64,000 nucleotides of DNA, from assembly GCA_946811695.1 (NCBI GenBank), contig OX328123.1:29343037-29407036 (forward strand), written 5' to 3'. The position numbers and the translations under genes are program-made. The DNA comes from Gonocerus acuteangulatus (lineage: Eukaryota > Arthropoda > Insecta > Hemiptera > Coreidae). Positions 56,672 to 64,000 of the stretch are shown here, piece after piece (positions within the stretch are counted from its first letter, which is position 1; every line of letters begins with the position of its first letter). The notes under the pieces were generated by a model. The model searched no databases and was not told the origin of the DNA. It saw only the letters and a list, made by a program, of their open reading frames with translations.

Positions 56672-56747
56672 AGATGGAGATAGTTAGCCGTTGCAGAGAT
56701 ACGAAGACAAGGTATAGTTGTCCGAATCCCAACTGTACCTTGTCTTC
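56672..56747 (+). mobile_element. 76-bp miniature PLE: extension plus terminal hairpin
   Basis: It consists only of the family extension GATGGAGATAGTTAGCCGTT(GCAGAGATAC) and an 18-bp hairpin GAAGACAAGGTATAGTTG / CAACTGTACCTTGTCTTC with loop TCCGAATCC, one mismatch. A perfect 12-base duplication ATGTCATAACAA lies at 56660-56671 and 56748-56759, so it is a complete insertion and not a truncated fragment. It has no hammerhead and no coding sequence. Confidence 0.85.
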
Positions 56748-56768
56748 ATGTCATAACAAGTTGTCAAT

Positions 56769-57157
56769 TTGTTTATCTAAAACGTCAGGATGCCTTGCTG
56801 AATGCTATTTACAGATTTGTTTATCTAAAACGTCAGGATGCCTTGCTGAATGCTATTTACAGATTTGTTTATCTAAAACGTCAGGATGCCTTGCTGAATG
56901 CTATTTACAGATTTGTTTATCTAAAACGTCAGGATGCCTTGCTGAATGCTATTTACAGATTTGTTTATCTAAAACGTCAGGATGCCTTGCTGAATGCTAT
57001 TTACAGATTTGTTTATCTAAAACGTCAGGATGCCTTGCTGAATGCTATTTACAGATTTGTTTATCTAAAACGTCAGGATGCCTTGCTGAATGCTATTTAC
57101 AGATTTGTTTATCTAAAACGTCAGGATGCCTTGCTGAATGCTATTTACAGATTTGTT
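56769..57157. repeat. Tandem repeat, 8 x 48 bp
   Basis: Unit contains TTATCTAAAACGTCAGGATG and CCTTGCTGAATGCTATTTAC; eight essentially identical copies. The length is a multiple of three, so frames stay open through it (a 16-residue repeat in two frames). Starts 9 bases after the target duplication of the miniature PLE. Confidence 0.97.
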
Positions 57158-58087
57158 TGTAAATAATAAAAAGGCGGATGATTTTTTATATATTTTTGTG
57201 TTTTTTATGTGCTTATCCCTCAAAGTTTGCAATAAAACTGAACGTAATGGACAAAAAAATGAGGATCATTTTTTGATTCAGCACACCAAAAACACAGATG
57301 ATTCCATGCAGCTGATGAAATCATTATTTTGCAGATCTATGTCCTCAATATATTCCCTAGCGGCTGAAAGTTTTGTAATGTTGCGACGAAATCCCAGTAA
57401 AAAATGAAATTATACAATGAAAATTGGCCAATTGGGAATAGGCGTTCGGAAGAGAAAATTAATAAGCTGCCCCCATTAAGGCAAAGGTTGTGTTTTAGGC
57501 CACAATGAACTCATTTAACATTTGAAATAAACCATTTTAGGTATTGTTGTGAAATTAATATTTTTTCCCATCCTTTTTGAAGTGCAATTCTAGAAACTGC
57601 ATTAAAGATTGAACGATATCCTCCAGTAGACAGTCCAGTGATGTACCAACATCTTCCGACAAGTGTTCAGCTTGCCGAGAAACAACACCAGCTCTAGATG
57701 TAAATACTACCAGCGGAAAGGCTGGCCCGAGTCCATACCACGGACCATTGCTTTAGGAGTCGCATCGAATGTTGAAGCGAGCCAACGCCTCACAGCTCAT
57801 CAGTCACACTAATAACGGAACAGCCAGCTAACAAAACCTGTGTATTTATGAAACGAGCAAGGAGTGTTCGTACTCATTTATCAAAGAATTAATTTAAGAG
57901 ATCCTCGCACCTCCGTCTGCGTTCGCTGTGTCCAGCCCAACCACACCTTGTAGATGTGTCAAGAACATTTGTCTGTATGAGTGTACTAACAAATCTGCTA
58001 AGCTGATGACAGCTAGTAGGTATATATATTTATTATTTATATATTTCTGAGACTGCGACAAGGTCAATTCATTGCTAAATACAATTA
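57158..58087. other. Unassigned interval
   Basis: No recognised feature. Confidence 0.4.
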
Positions 58088-58089
58088 TA

Positions 58090-58475
58090 TGGAGGGTTCA
58101 GAGCACAACTTGACCGAGTCCATGTTATACAGTTTTCAGAAAATGAGTTTTTCCTATTAATTGCAGAGACGTTTTATAAATCCTATTGCCCAGTAGGTAT
58201 AAGTCTTAAAAATATTTTAACTATATCACTGAAATTATTTAGGTATAGCCTTGTTCATAAAATTGTTATAACTTGTACCTGGCTTATTTATGCTCTGAAA
58301 AAAATAAGAATGACTTCCAGATGTATAGTAAGAACTGCTACAAGTTGCAAAATAATGAACTTAGGACTTAGCCTCCTGTAGCACTGAAAAGAGCCATTTT
58401 AGTAATACTCTTCAGTGGCTTTATAACATAAAATGCCAAAAATGGACTTGGTCTACTTGTTCTCTGAATCCTCCA
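58090..58475. mobile_element. TIR MITE with TA flanks, 386 bp
   Basis: Left end TGGAGGGTTCAGAGCACAAC and inverted right end TGGAGGATTCAGAGAACAAG continue with GACC.AGTCCAT. TA at 58088-58089 and 58476-58477 suggests a mariner-like insertion. No coding capacity. Confidence 0.7.
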
Positions 58476-58756
58476 TATGATAATTAACAATTGTAAACAC
58501 ACGAACGAACGTAAACATAATTTTCAAATACAATATTCATTGGTTCAAAAACAGCGCTCACATGTTTCGTGGCCTCCATGCTATTGTATTCCTGCATGTG
58601 TGGTAGTTTTGACATCCAGAATTTAACTTACATTAAGTCAGAAATATAAAATGGGACGTATTCTGTTTCTCTTTTAGTTTCTTTTGGAATTTCTTTTACT
58701 AGGTACGAGATTTCTAGTAAAGAAGGACGATCTTGAGTAGAAATAAAACCTGTTAA
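58476..58756. other. Unassigned interval
   Basis: CATGGAGGCCACGAAACATG (58559-58578, minus) matches the GAGGCCACGAAACA end of the decayed hammerhead at 12.8 kb and may be a PLE scrap. Confidence 0.35.
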
Positions 58757-58926
58757 GAAGGTGTAGATAATCGGGACTCGATCATGTCTTGAATAAAACT
58801 GCACTTTAGAACTAAAATGGGTAAAATTCATGCCAACGTTTCGGCTTGACTTGCAAGCCTTCTTCAGGGCTATGAAAGAGTTTTATTCGACACAAGATCG
58901 AACACCGATGGTTTCCACCTTCTCCA
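58757..58926. mobile_element. Palindromic PLE terminus of a third family
   Basis: GAAGGTGTAGATAATCGGG...CGATCATG...GAATAAAACT (left) mirrors the right-side GAAGGTGGAAACCATCGGTG...CGATCTTG...GAATAAAACT (inverted). A hammerhead lies at the centre of the structure. The unit sequence differs from the 25.9-kb family; no extension or duplication was found. Confidence 0.65.
58832..58871 (-). ncRNA. Hammerhead ribozyme motif
   Basis: On the minus strand: AGCC then CTGAAGA (58861-58867), helix II GGCTTG/CAAGCC with loop CAAGT, GAAA, CGTT, then GGC that can pair with GCC to start helix I. The NUH triplet is GUU. Core intact. Confidence 0.65.
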
Positions 58927-60444
58927 TTTTACAATTACTCTGTATTTTATATAGGTTTAAGAAAATTATTCAGCAATGCAGCGTACGCTGTCAGTTTTTG
59001 ATGAATATGTCTTGTAATGCCGTTTCCACTTGACAGACATATTTTTCTTTTTGTCTTCAAGATTTATGAAAATCGACAACTAGACATTCGATTTGAAAAA
59101 GTCACTTGTTCAATTCTTTTAGCTCCCAAAATAATTAATGACCAACAATTTTCCAACGGTGTTTTAAAAATTGGAAGATAAAAAACAGTATAAACAGTAT
59201 GCCAAAAGAATAAAAGAAAGAAGATTTACATGAAACCAACTCATGGCGACTTATACATATCATCATTTTAAGGAAATTATGAAAATTGTGTAAGAAAATA
59301 AGTAGAAAAAAAAAAGAAGATTTTCTTTTGAATGATAAAAAAGCTGTCGCCGAATATGGCAGCCATCAATTAGACATGACTGCTTATTCATTGATAAAAT
59401 ATGTACGATTGAGATAATAATTTGTGTCGTTACTTTGTGATTCTTTTCCAACATCGATTATTATCCATCAAACTCCGAAAAGAGGAAATTAATTGCCAGA
59501 AAGTAATTGTCTGACATTTTCTTCTAAATTTTTGCCACTAATTATAAACAAACCACCATTTCGTGATGGAAGCTAATTTGTAAGTTAAAGTGAATTATTT
59601 CTTTCTCCTTGCGGTTTCCTATTCACTAAAAATAATTAATTGGCGTCTTTCCTTACTTGTTTCTATCAATTAATGGAATATATAAAAGTTGTTAATGGAT
59701 TTTACTACCGGGCTTCCAAAGGTAATGATTACCATAAATATTTTATATTCTTATAATTATTAATTGCTTTTATAGCATTAAGTAAGAAAAATAGAGAAAT
59801 ACCGTTCACTCCACTATGCGGCCGCGTACGAACTGTCTTATTTCTGATAAGAATGTTTGGCTTATTTTTTACAAGATTTGATTAAACTTTGTACAATACA
59901 GTAGAAATGAAACACACCAAATACTTCAAAAGTTTTGATTTTGGGCGCTAAGCACTTATAGCAGCTTCTTTTGCAATGTTCAGAGTTGTGAAAATACAAA
60001 TACATAAACAATTCTGTTGCAAAACGATAAAAAACTTGGCTCATTGACATTAAAACTTGTAAAATTTCTTAAAAACAACATTTAAAAGTAGATTCATACA
60101 TTTTCAATATGAATACACTTTTTAGTTTCAACGGTTGACTATCAAGTAAATAGTTTTTGTATTTTAAACTTCTAATGAACAGCTGATTCATTAATTTTTT
60201 AATAATTTGGTTCTGTAGTATACCCAAGCTTCAAATGGGCTTTTTTTTACTTCATTTACAACAGATGTCATGGTTCTGCATGACAAGAACCGACGTTTTT
60301 TTATCTCTCATCTTTATCTTTAGATACACACGACGTTTCCGACGTTCATTACAATCTCAACGATCAACGATATTATTAATGCTAAGAAAATTCTTTTGTA
60401 ATATCATAATTCTTTTGTAATATCATAATCACTTTTTTAAAAGT
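58927..60444. other. Unassigned interval
   Basis: AT-rich, no recognised gene, RNA or element border. Confidence 0.4.
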
Positions 60445-60846
60445 TCAACACTTCAAAATATATGTATCACAAAAGAACTCTAGAAAGAAAGAAATGTGTG
60501 TTTGTATCAGGTCATTCCATACGTAATGTCGGTGGACTGTAAAATCTGTCGGTCTAAATTTTTCTGCTTGCTCCTCGACTGTTACATAAGACTTTTCTTC
60601 TACAGTAGCCTGCAGCAGAAAATCTCTCAGTAGCTCTGTTGGTCGATCGGTCTTGAAGCTTGCGATTTCCCGCTCAAAATCTTTCAAACCACCGATGCAC
60701 TTGTCACTAACGACTTTTACGCCATACATTTTTCGATATGTTAAAGCATTTTCGTCTTTATCGAATTCCCAAACCACAACATGGCGTAAGTTGTCTTGGG
60801 AGTTCCATTTCAAATGAAATTTCAGCACAGAGTAAATAAGTTTCAC
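60445..60846 (-). CDS. Uncharacterised frame, possible exon or gene fragment
   Basis: A 133-residue frame whose middle looks more protein-like than anything else unexplained here: VVVWEFDKDENALTYRKMYG, then KDFEREIASFKTDRPTELLR and FRPTDFTVHRHYVWNDLIQT, with mixed charged and hydrophobic residues. The segment FTVHRHYVWNDLIQ faintly recalls the start of HECT domains (F-x-V-x-R-x-x-x-W-x-x-x-L), but no catalytic cysteine region follows. Its last 20 residues (ISFFLEFFCDTYILKC) may be intron sequence read through. It could be a host exon, a captured fragment in a transposon or chance. No neighbouring exon is visible, and the MITE at 60985 lies just upstream. Confidence 0.25.
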   Translation of the reverse strand: MKLIYSVLKFHLKWNSQDNLRHVVVWEFDKDENALTYRKMYGVKVVSDKCIGGLKDFEREIASFKTDRPTELLRDFLLQATVEEKSYVTVEEQAEKFRPTDFTVHRHYVWNDLIQTHISFFLEFFCDTYILKC

Positions 60847-60984
60847 CAGCCAACATGATAAATATATGTGTATTTAATGCTATAATAAACAAAAAAAAAC
60901 TGAAAAAGGAGAGAACATAAACACAAAGAATATTAAAAACTGACTTTACTTCTTGGATGGCCTGATACATGTAAAATAATTATA

Positions 60985-61225
60985 TCGCACTAGTGTTTAT
61001 AAAGTGACACAACTCAAAATAAAACTCAACTGAATATCCTCCTGTCTTCATGCTGGGACAGGAAGGGTGACACAAGTGCCCTTCTGGTGTACAAGCTCTG
61101 AATCTAGGTGTATACAGTTTTGATGGTTGATAAAGAGATATTGACTGTGTCTTTCATAGTCCTAAGTATGACGGTGTGAATACAACCGATTTTTGAGTCG
61201 AGTCACTTTAGAAATACTAGTGCGA
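60985..61225. mobile_element. mariner-like MITE, copy 2
   Basis: Inverted ends TCGCACTAGTGTTTATAAAG and TCGCACTAGTATTTCTAAAG with TA at 60983-60984 and 61226-61227. Shares its interior with 6636-6821 and is about 55 bases longer. Confidence 0.85.
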
Positions 61226-61227
61226 TA

Positions 61228-62066
61228 TGTAAAAAGGGTCACTAAGTATGAGTATTTGTGTCTGTCTATATTAAAGAGTTTTTAGTGTTTTTATTCTCGG
61301 AAAGAGAAAACTATGCTAGATTTTAATGACTAACCACCGGCAAAAGGAGCTGCCGTGTTCTATTTTTGTGCCACTAATGGCCGATTCTTGCCAAGTCGAG
61401 TTACACAACTTATTGATGTGTTGATTAGTAACATTACATATGGACTGGAGACGATGAGTTCTTTATCATCTTCTAGTTGGAAGGGAGACATCTTTCTAAA
61501 GCTGTTGCTATAGCTAGGGACAAATCCTCAAGATATTCGGTTCATTGGGTATGATGTGTTATTTATCTATTTTATTTTAATTATTCTTTCTCTACCCATA
61601 AGGGTCATTGGCCTTACAGACTGGTTAAAGTACGTTACATATTCTGCTCACCTTTATGCATCTTAAGAGGTTTTAAAGGGTCATTTCTTTATATTTTTGT
61701 GCTTCCTCGAAGGTGGGTGGTATATGAAGAGTTGCACGAATATTTTCAATGTTTTGTAGTAAATAATAATATGTTGTACTGACAATGATTTCTAGCATGT
61801 TTCTCATGTCGGTGGGTGTAGAGCTTTGTGGAGAGAAGTATGTGTTAGCACAGGGTGCCCTATTCTCAATCTGGCCAAAAAAACTTCCTCTCCCCGAGAG
61901 TGGCGTAGAGCTGTTGTAATGCATATCACATATTTGTAATGCATTTTTTCCTGAGTACATCCTTGGGGACACGTTGCTACTCATTTTTCTATTATTTTAT
62001 TACCTGCTCTTCAGCCCCAATATCAGAACGAGGACAGTTTTTGCTTCTTGGTCTGCTCTTTCATTC
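61228..62066. other. Unassigned interval
   Basis: A 103-residue minus-strand frame at 61673-61984 has no recognisable domain. Nothing else found. Confidence 0.35.
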
Positions 62067-62300
62067 CACCTGATTCCACAGTGCGATGGTATCCACATTC
62101 TACCTGATTCCACAGTGCGATGGTATCCACATTCTACCTGATTCCACAGTGCGATGGTATCCACATTCTACCTGATTCCACAGTGCGATGGTATCCACAT
62201 TCCACCTGATTCCACAGTGCGATGGTATCCACATTCCACCTGATTCCACAGTGCGATGGTATCCACATTCCACCTGATTCCACAGTGCGATGGTATCCAT
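62067..62300. repeat. Tandem repeat, 7 x 34 bp
   Basis: CCTGATTCCACAGTGCGATG recurs seven times at 34-base steps. The first base pair of units alternates CACC/TACC in blocks. Confidence 0.97.
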
Positions 62301-62409
62301 ATGAACATGAATGATTATTTATTGCAGCATGAAATAACGAAATAGAATGTGTTATTTATTTTAGTATAACTAATTTTGAGTTTAATTGACAGTGAAATAT
62401 ATATTTAGA

Positions 62410-62555
62410 GCTCCTTAGATTCATAAGCGGGAGATAGTGGGTTCGATTCCCAACAGCAGCAGGAATTTTCTCATCCCACGACTCGTTGGGAAAATTCCTC
62501 TCTTCATCCTGCATGTCGGGGCTAATGGCCTAGACGTCGAAGCACCGTAAAAAAA
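62410..62555 (+). mobile_element. tRNA-related SINE (family B), copy 3
   Basis: B box GGTTCGATTCC at 62440-62450, then GGAATTTTCTCATCCC, GACTCGTTGGGAAAATTCC and the terminal hairpin CGGGGC/GCACCG (62517-62522 with 62542-62547) before AAAAAAA. The A-box side is truncated. Confidence 0.75.
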
Positions 62556-62797
62556 GGCCATTTTTTCAATATATTAGTTCGTATATGTAACTAATATGTT
62601 AGTTCGCTAGTTTGCTCCGATTTTGGTATTCGACAGTTTGACATGGTAGGGAGGATATGTTAAAAATTGAAGATAATAGTAATATACACGCATATATGTG
62701 TCTGTTTAACATATAATATGCAACGACAGGAATACATTGAATTGGATTTGAGCTAATAGCCTCAGCAGCTAATGCACTAAAATAAAAAAAATAAAAA

Positions 62798-63150
62798 ATT
62801 TCCTTTGCTAGTCTCGAAGGATCCATTCCATTGATAATTTCCTTTGCTAGTCTCGAAGGATCCATTCCATTGATAATTTCCTTTGCTAGTCTCGAAGGAT
62901 CCATTCCATTGATAATTTCCTTTGCTAGTCTCGAAGGATCCATTCCATTGATAATTTCCTTTGCTAGTCTCGAAGGATCCATTCCATTGATAATTTCCTT
63001 TGCTAGTCTCGAAGGATCCATTCCATTGATAATTTCCTTTGCTAGTCTCGAAGGATCCATTCCATTGATAATTTCCTTTGCTAGTCTCGAAGGATCCATT
63101 CCATTGATAATTTCCTTTGCTAGTCTCGAAGGATCCATTCCATTGATAAT
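62798..63150. repeat. Tandem repeat, 9 x 39 bp, open on both strands
   Basis: Unit TTTCCTTTGCTAGTCTCGAA + GGATCCATTCCATTGATAA, nine virtually identical copies. A multiple-of-three length without stops in one frame of each strand gives a 13-residue repeat on both strands (MDPSRLAKEIING and IISFASLEGSIPL). Confidence 0.97.
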
Positions 63151-63744
63151 TTTTTTGTTTAATATTAATTGAGCCTATATAATATAATAATGTAATACAG
63201 TTCTAATATGTTGGATTACATATATAGCGTTTTCTGCCGACTGTGACGTAATATTGAATTATACACGAGGTTCTGCCATTATGTAGAATTTAATGTAATC
63301 AAGGCAGAGGTTGTAAATTCAGAGAAAATAAGTTTCGTCACTTAAGTTCTTTTTACTGCTGATTCGTTAGATAGTACATTATTGCTTTAGATATGGATCG
63401 GATCTAGGAATAAAGAGTAGCTAGTAGTATATATATATAGTAACCCCCCTTGGTAATTACTAGCTTAATAGGGGGGATTTATTGTAGTAGCTCATGGCGT
63501 CACGAGATATAACCCCCCTCCCCCCAACCACTCTGTTATCGCAAGCGGGATCTAAATTATCCTTAAATTCCAACCTCAAAAGGGCTACTAAAACCTTATC
63601 GTTTCGTAAGAAATGCAGGCAGCTCGGCGAATTTCCGCCTCCAGTTAGTCGTTGAGTAATGCTAGGCGATTTGTATAGTTCACATTTGTAGTGAATTTTA
63701 CTAACAATTCTTGTTCGAGAAGATCTATTTGCTTTAAACATGAA
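63151..63744. other. Unassigned interval
   Basis: CCCCCCTTGGTAATTACTAG and AGGGGGGATT near 63444-63478 form a loose inverted pair. A 105-residue minus-strand frame at 63460-63777 has no domain. Confidence 0.35.
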
Positions 63745-64000
63745 GATTAGATAGTTAGCCGTCGAGGTGATAAGCAATCAGGGATTAGTTTGGATTCGGC
63801 TAGGAAAACATCAATACGATTTTTGTAAAAAACCTGTATTCAGGAAGGATGTTTCGACTACTCTTTGGTAGCCTTCGTCAGCAATGAAAGTGCCGGGAGG
63901 CAGGGAGAGACCAAAGTTAACACTTAAGTAACCATAGTGAAAATATACCAGTATATCTCGTATAGAGAGTAGCCAAAACGTCCTCAATACAGATTTTTTT
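63745..64000. mobile_element. Palindromic PLE running off the window end
   Basis: Left extension GATTAGATAGTTAGCCGTCG(AGGTGATAAG), then arm GGATTCGGCTAGG...TTTTTGTAAAAAACC, a hammerhead, a GRERPK mini-frame, and from about 63967 the start of the inverted arm (GAGTAGCCAAAACGTCC...CAGATTTTTTT). As at 47.4 kb, the second hammerhead has lost its CTGANGA half. Confidence 0.8.
63848..63888 (-). ncRNA. Hammerhead ribozyme motif, weakened
   Basis: On the minus strand: CTGACGA (63875-63881), helix II GGCTAC/GTAGTC with one G-U pair, GAAA, CATC. The C-A mismatch in helix III and poor helix I suggest low activity. Confidence 0.5.

Noticed and set aside
56674..57162. 162-residue cysteine-rich repeat protein (16-residue repeats)
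   Set aside because: The frame follows a 48-bp perfect satellite and is also open in a second frame. No signal peptide or gene context is seen.
62067..62300. CRISPR-like array
   Set aside because: Units are contiguous 34-bp tandem copies without unique spacers, and the genome is eukaryotic.
62599..63138. 179-residue frame with 13-residue repeats
   Set aside because: Generated by the 39-bp array, which is equally open on the opposite strand.

Overview
This is a eukaryotic, AT-rich, animal-type intergenic window. It is dominated by transposable-element relics, microsatellites and young tandem arrays, and I find no convincing host protein-coding gene, rRNA gene or functional tRNA gene in it. 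Penelope-like elements (PLEs) with hammerhead-ribozyme motifs, several tRNA-headed SINE families, a 5S-rRNA-related repeat, hAT, mariner-like and Harbinger-type non-autonomous DNA elements, and decayed LINE C-termini together suggest an invertebrate metazoan. An arthropod or chelicerate-like genome is possible, but the species cannot be fixed from the sequence.

The main theme is a set of PLE-derived insertions built as palindromes. The largest (25921-27952) has two 991-base arms that mirror each other with no net indel and one mismatch that I could find. Each arm encodes the same GIY-YIG endonuclease C-terminus, reading outward from a 19-base centre, followed by a hammerhead motif. Smaller relatives lie at 9136-9930, 47392-47675, 56672-56747 (only 76 bases) and 63745 to the window end. 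Other PLE-terminus families lie at 34746-34998, 51187-51310 and 58757-58926. Four of the first group carry a one-sided extension containing ATAGTTAGCCGT between one arm and a direct target duplication (perfect 10, 11, 12 and 17 bases). The whole palindrome therefore appears to have inserted as one unit in each case.

Layout: 0-5 kb holds a LINE C-terminus, a Harbinger-type MITE, a SINE and a 125-bp tandem array. 6-11 kb holds a mariner-like MITE, a hAT MITE, a Ser-tRNA-like SINE with a PLE palindrome in its tail, and a 4 x 109 bp array. 11-24 kb holds a full SINE with a perfect 14-bp duplication, two TIR elements that share an internal core, three hAT-type pieces and a Harbinger transposase relic. 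24-28 kb holds a hAT MITE, a 200-N gap and the large PLE palindrome. 32-42 kb holds more SINEs, a PLE remnant and 35-bp and 45-bp arrays. 42-48 kb holds a hAT MITE with an internal 21 x 21 bp expansion, a 344-bp higher-order array, another hAT element, a PLE palindrome and the 5S-like repeat. 50-64 kb holds a SINE, a palindromic TTAA MITE, a LINE RNase H relic, the 76-bp PLE miniature beside an 8 x 48 bp array, two MITEs, and 34-bp and 39-bp arrays.

Functionally, the non-autonomous units would depend on enzymes encoded elsewhere. SINEs need a LINE reverse transcriptase, and three SINE types plus two retroelement tails carry the same hairpin module with a changing stem and constant loop, which may be a recognition signal. 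The PLE palindromes would depend on a full-length PLE, since only the endonuclease end is present here.
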